Shown here: piece by piece, positions 1-7,139 of the stretch
How the letters are laid out: each line of letters begins with the position of its first letter
Position numbering within the stretch: the stretch's first letter is position 1
NCBI GenBank assembly: GCA_949035555.1
Contig: CAROLD010000019.1
Span: 1 to 40,130 of the forward strand
Direction: 5' to 3'
Length of the DNA stretch: 40,130 bases
Source of the DNA: an uncultured bacterium
GTDB lineage: Bacteria > Cyanobacteriota > Vampirovibrionia > Gastranaerophilales > Gastranaerophilaceae
Notes under the pieces: model-generated
What the model was told of the DNA's origin: nothing
Seen by the model: only the letters and a program-made list of their open reading frames with translations
Database searches by the model: none
Translations under genes and position numbers: made by a program

Positions 1-190
1 CGTTACCGCCACGTTTGATTTCACGAGTCATTGCACGACGTGCAGCCTCGATTTGACGGCTGGTAATCCAACCTGGCTCTACTGCTTGCAGAGCATATTG
101 ACCGAATTCAAGTTTTGTACCTCTTGTTTCAGTACCTTTCATTCTGCCTTTCATCATTTTGCGGTATTTAGTCTTTTTAGGCTGTAACAT
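1..190 (-). CDS. rplP: 50S ribosomal protein L16 (partial, N-terminal part)
   Basis: Translating the minus strand from the ATG at 190 gives MLQPKKTKYRKMMKGRMKG and continues without a stop to the window edge. The first 63 residues match bacterial L16, including the basic N-terminus and the segment GQYALQAVEPGWITSRQIEA. L16 is a 50S protein near the A-site and peptidyl-transferase region. The C-terminal half lies outside the window, so this is an edge truncation and not a broken gene. An AGGAGC Shine-Dalgarno sits just upstream, and rpsC ends 34 bases before the start. It is the last visible gene of the S10 operon; rpmC and rpsQ would be expected next, off the window. Confidence 0.97.
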   Translation of the reverse strand, partial: MLQPKKTKYRKMMKGRMKGTETRGTKLEFGQYALQAVEPGWITSRQIEAARRAMTREIKRGGN

Positions 191-224
191 TATATTTTGC
201 TCCTATTATTTTTATACCTTTTTA

Positions 225-962
225 CTAGTTTTGAGATGCTGTTTCAGCATTTCTACCGCGTCTTGGACGTCTGCCGCCTTTTTCAGCATTGTCTTTGCCG
301 CTTTTTAATTTTACGTTTTTGTCTGCTTTTTCGCCCGGCATTAAGTTGCCTTTGAAAATCCAAACTTTTACGCCGATTTTACCCATGATGGTATCTGCTT
401 CTGCAAAACCGAAATCTACGTCTGCTCTTAATGTTTGAAGAGGTATTCTTCCTTCTTTTGCCCATTCTGAACGAGCGATTTCAGCACCACCCAAACGTCC
501 TGATACCATAACTTTGATACCTTGAACGCCTGATCTCATTGTTCTTTGCATAGATTGTTTCATTGCTCTGCGGAATGCGATACGTTTTTCTAATTGCTGT
601 GCAATATTTTCAGCAACTAATTGTGCATCTGCATCAATTCTTGCAACTTCAACAACGTTGATTATTACAGGTTTGCCAATGTATTTTGTCACTTCTTGAC
701 GAAGTTCATCAATACCTTGTCCGCCACGACCAACTACTATACCAGGTTTTGCAGTTACAACTGTTATTGTTGTATTTTGTGCTTTTCTGGCAATCCAAAT
801 TTTAGATACACCAGCTGCATATAGTTTTTTCTTTACGAATTTTCTAATTTTTGCATCTTCTGCTACGAATGTTTTGTAGTCTTTCCATTTTGCGTACCAG
901 GTGCTTGCCCAGTCTTGGATTATTCCTACTCTAAATCCGGTTGGATGTGTTTTTTGTCCCAT
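225..962 (-). CDS. rpsC: 30S ribosomal protein S3
   Basis: S3 is a 30S protein at the mRNA entry tunnel. The 245-residue product starts MGQKTHPTGFRVG, as S3 does, then has the KH domain with KPGIVVGRGGQGIDELR (about residues 73-89) and the C-terminal S3 domain containing GIKVMVSGRLGGAEIARSEW. After the usual end at GNLMPGEK there is a basic tail of about 30 residues rich in Lys, Arg and Gly (GGRRPRRGRN), somewhat longer than in minimal S3 proteins. An AGGAAA Shine-Dalgarno precedes the ATG. The gene follows rplV with an 11-base gap and precedes rplP, the canonical S10-operon order. Confidence 0.98.
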   Translation of the reverse strand: MGQKTHPTGFRVGIIQDWASTWYAKWKDYKTFVAEDAKIRKFVKKKLYAAGVSKIWIARKAQNTTITVVTAKPGIVVGRGGQGIDELRQEVTKYIGKPVIINVVEVARIDADAQLVAENIAQQLEKRIAFRRAMKQSMQRTMRSGVQGIKVMVSGRLGGAEIARSEWAKEGRIPLQTLRADVDFGFAEADTIMGKIGVKVWIFKGNLMPGEKADKNVKLKSGKDNAEKGGRRPRRGRNAETASQN

Positions 963-973
963 TTTATTATTTC

Positions 974-1312
974 CTATTTTGTTGTATCACTAACTACCAA
1001 TGTAAGGTGTGATGTACGTTTCATTCTTGAATACATACGACCTTGCGCTCTTGTTCTTGCACGTTTGTATGTAACACTTTCATCAGCAAAGATTTGTGAA
1101 ATCTTTAATGATTCAGGAGCTACGCCATATTTTTCACGAGCGTTCGCAATTGCAGCTTTCAAGTTCTTTTCTACAACTCTTGCTGCAAAATAAGGCATAA
1201 AACGTAACATGTCTTGAGCTTCGATAACAGCTTTTCCTCTAACTTCGTTGATTACTCTGCGAAGTTTTCTTGCTGTCATTTTTATGTCTGTTTGTTTTGC
1301 TTTTGCTTCCAT
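974..1312 (-). CDS. rplV: 50S ribosomal protein L22
   Basis: L22 lines the peptide exit tunnel of the 50S subunit. The sequence MEAKAKQTDIKMTARKLRRV, the middle VVEKNLKAAIANA and the conserved C-terminal RARTRAQGRMYSRMKRTSH loop identify it. I chose the ATG at 1312 over the one six bases upstream (1318). The AAGGAT Shine-Dalgarno is only about two bases from the upstream ATG but about eight from this one, and L22 proteins commonly begin M-E-A/T-x-A. Length is 112 residues, normal for the family. It lies between rpsS and rpsC on the same transcript. Confidence 0.96.
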   Translation of the reverse strand: MEAKAKQTDIKMTARKLRRVINEVRGKAVIEAQDMLRFMPYFAARVVEKNLKAAIANAREKYGVAPESLKISQIFADESVTYKRARTRAQGRMYSRMKRTSHLTLVVSDTTK

Positions 1313-1359
1313 TTTCATTATCCTTTATTTAATATAAATATCACTTTGGATTATTTGTA

Positions 1360-1638
1360 CTAACCTCTTTTTGCTTTATCTGCACCAGCGTGACCTTTAA
1401 ATAGTCTTGTTGGAGCAAATTCGCCTAATTTGTGTCCTACCATTTGTTCTGTTATATAAACCGGTACGTGAGTTTTACCATTGTGAACTCCGATAGTAAG
1501 ACCTAGCATATCAGGTACAATCATTGATGCTCTTGACCAAGTTTTAATAACTTTATTTTCCTTGGTAGCATTCATTTTTTCTACTTTCTTTTGTAGAGCT
1601 TCTTCTACATATGCACCTTTTTTTAATGAACGTGCCAT
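1360..1638 (-). CDS. rpsS: 30S ribosomal protein S19
   Basis: S19 binds the 30S head beside S13. The 92-residue product shows the diagnostic MARSLKKGAYVEEAL start, TWSRASMIVPDMLGLTIGVHNGKTHVPV and the C-terminal GHKLGEFAPTRLFKGH. Length is standard. A strong AAGGAG Shine-Dalgarno lies seven bases before the ATG. A 76-base spacer that can form a hairpin separates it from rplB upstream; rplV follows after 47 bases. Confidence 0.98.
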   Translation of the reverse strand: MARSLKKGAYVEEALQKKVEKMNATKENKVIKTWSRASMIVPDMLGLTIGVHNGKTHVPVYITEQMVGHKLGEFAPTRLFKGHAGADKAKRG

Positions 1639-1714
1639 TTATTTCTCCTTTTACTTTTTTGTGAATTTTGGGTGGGAAGAGAAGTGAAATCACTTCATCT
1701 TCCGTGCCTTAAAA
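1639..1714 (-). promoter_or_regulatory. rplB-rpsS spacer with a hairpin
   Basis: On the minus strand this 76-base spacer contains GAAGTG/CACTTC arms around a four-base loop. They are extended by GGAAG/CTTCC across a small internal loop, at about 1676-1705. No U-run follows, so it is not an intrinsic terminator. It could be an RNA processing or stability element within the operon transcript. Function is inferred from structure only. Confidence 0.35.
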
Positions 1715-2548
1715 TTATCTTGATTTTTTACGTCTTCTTACGATTAGCTTATCAGACGCTTTACCTTTTTTACGGGTTTTGTAACCAAGTGCCGGTTTAC
1801 CCCAAGGTGTTTTAGGGTTGCCGCCAGGACCTGTTTTACCTTCACCACCACCGTGAGGGTGATCACAAGGGTTCATAGTTACACCACGAACTGTTGGTCT
1901 GATACCCATGTAACGTTTTCTACCTGCTTTACCGATTGATAAGTTTTTGAATTCTGAATTGCCTAACATACCGATAGTTGCCATGCATTCTTTTCTTACC
2001 ATTCTCATTTCGCCTGAAGGAAGTTTAATTGTTACATAGTTACCTTCTTTAGCCATTACTTGAGCTGCGTTACCTGCTGCTCTTACCATAACTCCGCCAC
2101 GACCAGGGTTAAGTTCGATGTTGTGAACTATTGTACCTAGAGGGATCAATTCTAAAGGAAGAGCATTACCTGTTTGGATAGGTGCTTCCGGTCCTGAAAC
2201 AATTGTATCTCCTACATTTAAACCTTCCGGAGTAAGGATATATCTTTTTTCACCGTCTGCATAGAAGCAAAGTGAAATTCTTACGTTTCTGTTTGGATCG
2301 TACTCAATAGTTTTTACTGTTGCCGGTACGCCAAATTTATCTCTTTTAAAATCGATAATACGGTATGTTCTTTTTACACCGCCGCCTTTGTGACGACATG
2401 TAATTCTACCTGTATTGTTTCTTCCTGCTGTTTTATTCAATGATCTTAACAATGATTTTTCAGGAGTTGATGTTGTGATTTCTTGGTAATCACTTTTTAT
2501 CATGCCTCTTTGTCCCGGAGACGTCGGATTAATTTTTCTTGTTGCCAT
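1715..2548 (-). CDS. rplB: 50S ribosomal protein L2
   Basis: L2 is a primary 23S rRNA binder required for subunit association and peptidyl transfer. The 277-residue product has the RNA-binding segment HKGGGVKRTYRIIDFKRDK near residue 54, EYDPNRNVRI, and the catalytically important C-terminal loop MNPCDHPHGGGEGKTGPGG, including the conserved His of PHGGGEG. The last residues are a basic tail, KLIVRRRKKSR. Length is normal. The start follows a TAGGAGAA Shine-Dalgarno. A 77-base structured spacer separates it from rplW. Confidence 0.98.
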   Translation of the reverse strand: MATRKINPTSPGQRGMIKSDYQEITTSTPEKSLLRSLNKTAGRNNTGRITCRHKGGGVKRTYRIIDFKRDKFGVPATVKTIEYDPNRNVRISLCFYADGEKRYILTPEGLNVGDTIVSGPEAPIQTGNALPLELIPLGTIVHNIELNPGRGGVMVRAAGNAAQVMAKEGNYVTIKLPSGEMRMVRKECMATIGMLGNSEFKNLSIGKAGRKRYMGIRPTVRGVTMNPCDHPHGGGEGKTGPGGNPKTPWGKPALGYKTRKKGKASDKLIVRRRKKSR

Positions 2549-2625
2549 TTTATTTTCTCCTACTAATTGGCTTTTGTACTTTTACTGATACGGGACCTAT
2601 GCCTTTCGCCCCGTTTATTCCTCAA

Positions 2626-2922
2626 CTAAATGTTGATGAATTCAATTGGTTCGCCTTCGATTGTTACGATGGCTTTTTTAGAAGAATCTGTTCTTCCAAA
2701 TTTATATCCCATTCTTTTTTCGTGTGATGGCATATAAACTGTTCTTACTTTTGTTACTTTTCTACCAGGAAAAGCAAGTTCAACAGCTTTAGCAATTTCA
2801 ATTTTTGTTGCATCTTTTTTTACTTCAAAAGTATATTGTGCATTTTCTGTTGCTGCCACTGATTTTTCTGTAATTAATGATTTTTTAATTACGTCATATA
2901 GTCTTTCTGTTTCTTTACTCAT
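2626..2922 (-). CDS. rplW: 50S ribosomal protein L23
   Basis: L23 sits at the peptide exit site and docks trigger factor and SRP. The 98-residue product includes the family core IKKSLITEKSV, YTFEVKKDATKIEIAKAVE and the loop KVRTVYMPSHEKRMGYKFGR. The start overlaps the stop of rplD by one base (TAATG), which implies translational coupling of L4 and L23. Length is typical. Confidence 0.97.
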   Translation of the reverse strand: MSKETERLYDVIKKSLITEKSVAATENAQYTFEVKKDATKIEIAKAVELAFPGRKVTKVRTVYMPSHEKRMGYKFGRTDSSKKAIVTIEGEPIEFINI

Positions 2923-3548
2923 TATTGTAACCTTTCTGTAATTTCATTTACAGCAGATTCAGTCATCACAACAAAATCAGCTTCCAGTAAATCTTTAACA
3001 TTTAAGTTAGTTGGTAATAAAAGTTTTACGCTAGGAATATTTCTTGCTGATAATTCAAGATTTTTGTTTTCATCAGCTTTAGTATTTGCAACGATAAGAA
3101 CTTTACCGCTAACGTTCAATGATTTTAATGCACTAACCATTAATTTTGTTTTTGGTTCTGCGATTGTTGAGAAATCTTTTACAACAACCATTTGTTCGCT
3201 TCTTGCTGACAATGCTGATTTAAGAGCTAATTGTCTTGCTTTTTGAGGCATATTGAAAGCGAAGCTTCTTGGTTTTGGTCCAAAGATTACGCCACCGCCT
3301 GCGAATAATGGAGAACGAAGAGAACCTGCTCTTGCTCTGCCTGTACCTTTTTGTTTCCAAGGTTTTCTTCCGCCGCCTGCTACTTCTGCTCTTGTTTTTG
3401 CACAAGCTGAACCTTGACGTGCGTTATTTAATTGTCTTCTTAATGCTAAGTGCATTACGTGTAAATTAGGTTCAACACCGAAAACGCTTTTTTCTAAAGT
3501 GATTTCGCCTAATTTTTCTCCATTTGTACTTAATATTTCTTTTGACAT
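2922..3548 (-). CDS. rplD: 50S ribosomal protein L4
   Basis: L4 binds 23S rRNA; in enterobacteria it also represses the S10 operon by acting on the leader. The 208-residue product contains the extended loop RKPWKQKGTGRARAGSLRSP (about residues 61-80) that reaches the exit tunnel, followed by FAGGGVIFGPKPRSF. An AAAGGA Shine-Dalgarno precedes the ATG. It overlaps rplW by one base and is separated from rplC by a 120-base structured spacer. Autogenous control through the long spacers of this operon is possible but not shown. Confidence 0.98.
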   Translation of the reverse strand: MSKEILSTNGEKLGEITLEKSVFGVEPNLHVMHLALRRQLNNARQGSACAKTRAEVAGGGRKPWKQKGTGRARAGSLRSPLFAGGGVIFGPKPRSFAFNMPQKARQLALKSALSARSEQMVVVKDFSTIAEPKTKLMVSALKSLNVSGKVLIVANTKADENKNLELSARNIPSVKLLLPTNLNVKDLLEADFVVMTESAVNEITERLQ

Positions 3549-3668
3549 TTTGTTTTTCCTTTATTATTTATTATCATTCCGTTTAAGACTGCTTACCGCT
3601 TGCTAGTAGCTTTATTTGGCAAGACCAGCCGGTTTTTATGACTTTCCTTGTCAGAGAGATTTTGGGAA
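3549..3668 (-). promoter_or_regulatory. rplC-rplD spacer, possibly structured
   Basis: This is 120 bases between the L3 stop and the L4 start. Such spacers are usually a few tens of bases. On the minus strand it is locally GC-richer than its surroundings and has short complementary segments, for example GAC/GTC around AAGGAAA and CTAGCAAG/GCTTACCGC-type pairings. The last 30 bases are AT-rich with the rplD Shine-Dalgarno. No U-tract terminator and no clear -10 were found. It may be an RNA regulatory element; low certainty. Confidence 0.3.
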
Positions 3669-4304
3669 CTAGTTCCATTTTGTTCTGGTTGGAACGATTG
3701 TTACCAATCTGCCTTCGCATCCAGGTACTGAACCTTTTACTAATACTAAACCGTTAGCTGAATCAACTTTTACTAATTTCAATTTAGTAATAGTAACTCT
3801 TTCGTTACCCATGTTACCAGCCATTCTTTTGCCTTTGATAACACGTGAAGGAGTTGTACCTGCACCGATTGAACCAGGTTCTCTGTGGTTTTTAGAACCG
3901 TGAGCCATAGGTCCTCTTCCGAAGTTCCATCTTTTTACTGTACCTTGGAAACCTTTACCTATTGATTTACCTGTTACGTCAACTTTTTCAACATTATCTA
4001 ATACTGAAAGTTCAACTTTGTCACCTACTTTGTAATCTTGAGGATTTTCTACTCTAAATTCTTGAAGATGTCTGTAGTTTGACAAGTTATTTTTCTTAAA
4101 ATGACCTAACTGAGCTTTTGTCAAGTGTTTTTCTTTAGCTGCTACAGTACCAACCTGGATTGCATTGTATCCGTCAGTTTCAACTGTTTTAACCTGAGTT
4201 ACTACAGTTTCGTCAACTTTGATAACTGTTACAGGGATAGCCAAACCTTGTTCGTCAAAGATTTGAGTCATTCCAACTTTTTTTCCTATTACACCTAGTG
4301 TCAT
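3669..4304 (-). CDS. rplC: 50S ribosomal protein L3
   Basis: L3 binds the 3' region of 23S rRNA and shapes the peptidyl-transferase centre. The 211-residue product starts MTLGVIGKKVGMTQIFDEQG, contains the L3 signature region FQGTVKRWNFGRGPMAHGSKNHREPGS (about residues 119-145, including the Gln that is methylated in some bacteria) and RVIKGKRMAGNMGNERVT. Length is typical. An AGGAAAGG Shine-Dalgarno precedes the ATG. It follows rpsJ after a 217-base spacer, the longest in this operon. Confidence 0.98.
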   Translation of the reverse strand: MTLGVIGKKVGMTQIFDEQGLAIPVTVIKVDETVVTQVKTVETDGYNAIQVGTVAAKEKHLTKAQLGHFKKNNLSNYRHLQEFRVENPQDYKVGDKVELSVLDNVEKVDVTGKSIGKGFQGTVKRWNFGRGPMAHGSKNHREPGSIGAGTTPSRVIKGKRMAGNMGNERVTITKLKLVKVDSANGLVLVKGSVPGCEGRLVTIVPTRTKWN

Positions 4305-4521
4305 AATTTTTACCTTTCCTGCTCGTCCTACTTGGTGCAGAATATTATCTGCCCCTATTTCGGAGTTGCATCTTTCGCTTGTGAGCGCTACGTATCACTT
4401 TACCTTAATTCGAGGGCTTTCACCTCTCCGTCCGGATTTTTAAGCGTTAGCCCCGGGCGGTCGCAGTTCACATTATTGTGCATAATGCTTATTCAATTTT
4501 CAATGACCGGAATCTTAGCAA
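4305..4521 (-). ncRNA. Candidate structured RNA element between rpsJ and rplC
   Basis: A 217-base gene-free stretch inside the S10 operon, clearly GC-richer than other spacers here. On the minus strand I can pair CGGTC with GACCG (about 4510 to 4460), GAGG with CCTC around a GAAA-containing loop (about 4424-4409), CGCT/AGCG around CACA (about 4388-4377) and GCAGA/TCTGC (about 4353-4338), ending at the rplC Shine-Dalgarno. There is no open frame with a ribosome site. Its position before L3 and L4 suggests an r-protein-sensing leader. I do not recognise it as a known Rfam family. Confidence 0.45.
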
Positions 4522-4839
4522 CTATCTTGCTTCGATATCTACACCAGCCGGCAAATCTAATCTGCGCAACTCTTCCATTGTTGATTGAGTTGGCTCGTAT
4601 ATATCAATAATGCGCTTGTGTGTTCTCATTTCGAAATGTTCACGAGATTTTTTATCTACGTGTGGTGAACGCAATACACAATATATACGTCTTTTTGTAG
4701 GTAAAGGAATAGGTCCGGCTACTTGAGCGTCTGTTCTTTTTGCTGTTTCTACGATTTTTTCAGCAGATACATCAATTAGTTTGTGATCATAAGCTTTCAA
4801 ACAAACTCTGATTCTGTTTTTCTTAGTGCTGTTTGCCAT
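4522..4839 (-). CDS. rpsJ: 30S ribosomal protein S10
   Basis: S10 is a 30S head protein and, in many bacteria, an antitermination factor (NusE). The 105-residue product MANSTKKNRIRVCLKAYDHK, with GPIPLPTKRRIYCVLRSPHVDKKSREHFE and IDIYEPTQSTMEELRRLDLPAGVDIE, is standard. I chose the ATG at 4839, not 4845. The AAAGGA Shine-Dalgarno abuts the upstream ATG but is about six bases from this one, and the family starts M-A. It is the first gene of the operon, with its own promoter at 4939-4967. In cyanobacteria, from general knowledge, rpsJ sits with tuf in the str cluster, so the arrangement here is the common bacterial one. Confidence 0.97.
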   Translation of the reverse strand: MANSTKKNRIRVCLKAYDHKLIDVSAEKIVETAKRTDAQVAGPIPLPTKRRIYCVLRSPHVDKKSREHFEMRTHKRIIDIYEPTQSTMEELRRLDLPAGVDIEAR

Positions 4840-4938
4840 TTGCATTCCTTTTTCTTTTATCTAATGTACTACTTTTGCAAAGTTTAAAAACCTTGCCTGC
4901 TTGCTATATATTTCGGTTACTATACTTCAAGCATATCT

Positions 4939-4967
4939 ATCTTAGGATAAACAAAACACAGTGTCAA
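4939..4967 (-). promoter_or_regulatory. Sigma-70-type promoter of the S10 operon
   Basis: On the minus strand TTGACA (4967-4962) is followed by a 17-base spacer and TAAGAT (4944-4939). This is a perfect -35, perfect spacing and a near-consensus -10. Transcription would start near 4932, giving a leader of about 95 bases before rpsJ. The terminator of the preceding gene lies directly upstream, which supports an independent start here. Confidence 0.85.
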
Positions 4968-4998
4968 CCGTGTTTTCCCATGTTTGTTGAGTTTTGTT

Positions 4999-5037
4999 AA
5001 CATAAAAAGATTGGCTTTAACCAATCTTTTTATGTTT
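4999..5037 (-). terminator. Intrinsic terminator after the 192-residue hypothetical gene
   Basis: A perfect 16-base stem (arms AACATAAAAAGATTGG and its complement, six-base loop) is flanked by T-rich sequence. It lies between the stop of the gene at 5043 and the rpsJ promoter, so leftward transcription would end here. Confidence 0.85.
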
Positions 5038-5042
5038 TTAAT

Positions 5043-5621
5043 TTATTTATTCTTTGGTGTGAATATTGCTTCAATTTCTGATTCAAGTTTTTGTTTTTCA
5101 GCAAGAGCTTTTGCATCTTTTGCAATTCGAGTTTCAACTAGTATTTCGTCAGTCATCGCTCTTCTAGAGGCAGTTTTCAGTGACTTTGGAAGCATCATTT
5201 CAGGGTGAACAAAAGCTTCTCCAACCGTTCTCATAAATGCAAAAACTTTTTTAGTAGTCATTAAAGCTCTTTTTGCCTTTGAAGCAGCTTCATAAGCTTT
5301 ATCATAAGCTTCGCCGGTGTAAGTTGCATAAAAACGAGATCTGGTATCGGAATATTTTGAATCTTTACTAAAAACTTCTTCCACGAAGCCATACTTTTGA
5401 GCTGCTTCTGATTTAGGAATTACAGCAATACCTTCTCCCGGTCTGTATTCCATGTCAAAATGCGCATTATTAGCTTGTTTTTTAATTACTCTTGCCAACC
5501 CTCTTTTTGCTAATGACTCTGGACCTGCACCTACTACATATTTTGTAAACCTTTCCATATCCTCTGGACGAGGTTTTCTAAATGCCATACCAAAACTCGG
5601 GGTATTATTTCTAATTTCCAT
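5043..5621 (-). CDS. Hypothetical protein with N-terminal PSFG motif
   Basis: 192 residues, no family recognised. It begins MEIRNNTPSFGMAFRKPRPEDM, one of several proteins in this window with an Asn-rich start and an SFG/QFG motif in the first 20 residues. There is no signal peptide or membrane segment. The rest is mostly helical and basic, with an Ala/Lys-rich stretch (AYDKAYEAASKAKRAL, about 105-120) and a C-terminal Lys/Glu helix. A GAAAGGAAA Shine-Dalgarno precedes the ATG. It is a single-gene unit with its own strong terminator. Function unknown; the N-terminal motif suggests a lineage-specific group of proteins. Confidence 0.85.
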   Translation of the reverse strand: MEIRNNTPSFGMAFRKPRPEDMERFTKYVVGAGPESLAKRGLARVIKKQANNAHFDMEYRPGEGIAVIPKSEAAQKYGFVEEVFSKDSKYSDTRSRFYATYTGEAYDKAYEAASKAKRALMTTKKVFAFMRTVGEAFVHPEMMLPKSLKTASRRAMTDEILVETRIAKDAKALAEKQKLESEIEAIFTPKNK

Positions 5622-5696
5622 AAGGATAATTTCCTTTCTTATTATTTCGTACCTTTGTTCTAAAACATATAAATATAAATTTTGCTAGTGTATAAA

Positions 5697-7073
5697 CTAC
5701 CCCTTTACAAAACTTATAATATTGTCTATTTTTTCCTGTAAATCACTTTCAATATAAATTCTCAAAAGCGGCTCTGTTCCTGACGGGCGAACTAAAATCC
5801 AGCTTTTATTATCTTCCAGATAAAGTTTTACGCCGTCTTTGTAATCTTTGCGGATAATTTTCTGACCACAGACTTCATCCAGCGCACTGAATTTATCAAT
5901 TACGGGTGTAATTTCTTCAACACTTTCGAGCTTTTTATCTACTCTTGTATTAATAAAAGAACATCCGACAAAATCATGCAGTTCTTTCTGAAGCTGAACT
6001 AAAGATTTTCCTTCATAAGCCATTGCTTCCAGCACAAGCAGATTTGCAAGTATGCCGTCTTTTTCGGGAATATGCCCTTGAATACTTAAACCGCCGGATT
6101 CTTCTCCTGCAATAATCGGGTTAAATTTACGCATGGCTTCGCCAACATGTTTAAAGCCCACAGGAGTTTCTATAATTTCCACCTCTAATTTTTGTGCAAT
6201 TATATCCATCATTAAACTGCCGCCGACAGTTTTTACAAGCGAACCTTTGTAGTTTTTATGTTTTTTCAAGTGCATCAATAAAATTGCAATAATTTCGTTC
6301 GGTGTCACATACTCACCATTTTCATTAACGACCCCAAATCTATCAGAATCTCCGTCATTTGCAAAGCCTGCATAATCCTTATGAGACTTTACATAATCAA
6401 TCATTTCAGACATAAATTTTGGTTTCGGTTCAGGCATTCCTCCGCCAAAGCTCGGATCATGATACATATGGATGCTGTCATACTCAATCCCATTATCAGA
6501 TAACAATTTATCAAAATAACCTATACTTGCCGCGTACAATCCGTCAAAAATTATATGTTTTTTCATATCTTTAATCTTTGAAAAATCAATAATCTCTTTG
6601 ATATGTTTGAAATAATTATTTGAAAAATCTGTATAAATAAGCTTGCCTTTAATATGGGAATTAAAATCTTTGCCGAAATTTGAAACGATTTCGTCTGTAA
6701 TTTCAGATGTTGCAGGTCCCGCGTAATCAGGAATAAACTTTATACCCAGATATTCCGGCGGGTTGTGAGAGGCTGTGAACATCACAGCACAAGCATCAAG
6801 ATATTTTGCATTAAAAGCAAGAACAGGTGTTGGAATAACCTTATCACTGTATAAAACCTTAAACCCAAGTTCAACTAAAATATCCGCGCACTGTCTTGAA
6901 AATTCTTTCGCCATATTGCGAGGATCATAGCCGACAATTATAGTTTTGTAAATTCCATATGTATCAAAAACATATTTTCCGATTGCTTTTGATACAATCG
7001 CAACGTTTTCAGTGTTAAAATCTTTTCCTACAACAGCTCTCCAGCCATCTGTTCCAAATTTAATTCCGTTCAT
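5697..7073 (-). CDS. Phosphoglucomutase/phosphomannomutase family protein
   Basis: 458 residues of the alpha-D-phosphohexomutase family, which interconverts hexose 1- and 6-phosphates in the cytoplasm for glycogen and cell-envelope sugar supply. All four active-site elements are present. These are the phosphoserine loop TASHNPPEYLGIKF (Ser102), the metal loop DGDSDRFG (240-247), the sugar-binding GEESGG (323-328) and the phosphate-binding RPSGTEP (429-435). The start FGTDGWRAVVG is typical of the branch found in cyanobacteria and related bacteria. Substrate (glucose, mannose or glucosamine phosphate) cannot be settled from sequence. It is divergent from pheA across a 66-base spacer. Confidence 0.93.
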   Translation of the reverse strand: MNGIKFGTDGWRAVVGKDFNTENVAIVSKAIGKYVFDTYGIYKTIIVGYDPRNMAKEFSRQCADILVELGFKVLYSDKVIPTPVLAFNAKYLDACAVMFTASHNPPEYLGIKFIPDYAGPATSEITDEIVSNFGKDFNSHIKGKLIYTDFSNNYFKHIKEIIDFSKIKDMKKHIIFDGLYAASIGYFDKLLSDNGIEYDSIHMYHDPSFGGGMPEPKPKFMSEMIDYVKSHKDYAGFANDGDSDRFGVVNENGEYVTPNEIIAILLMHLKKHKNYKGSLVKTVGGSLMMDIIAQKLEVEIIETPVGFKHVGEAMRKFNPIIAGEESGGLSIQGHIPEKDGILANLLVLEAMAYEGKSLVQLQKELHDFVGCSFINTRVDKKLESVEEITPVIDKFSALDEVCGQKIIRKDYKDGVKLYLEDNKSWILVRPSGTEPLLRIYIESDLQEKIDNIISFVKG

Positions 7074-7104
7074 AAAATCCGCTCTTTCCCTTAGTAATTA
7101 TTTC

Positions 7105-7113
7105 TGCTATAAT
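7105..7113 (+). promoter_or_regulatory. Extended -10 promoter of pheA
   Basis: TGC followed by TATAAT (TATAAT at 7108-7113) within the 13-mer TTTCTGCTATAAT. The identical 13-mer precedes cca. No good -35 box is seen, as expected for extended -10 promoters. The leader to the ATG at 7140 is about 20 bases and carries a weak ATGGAG ribosome site. Confidence 0.7.
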
Positions 7114-7139
7114 TCTAATTGAAATATGGAGTTAAGTAA

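Noticed and set aside
4332..4610. Plus-strand open frame across the rpsJ-rplC spacer
   Set aside because: No ribosome site, no recognisable protein, and it runs antisense to rpsJ; the spacer is better explained as structured RNA.
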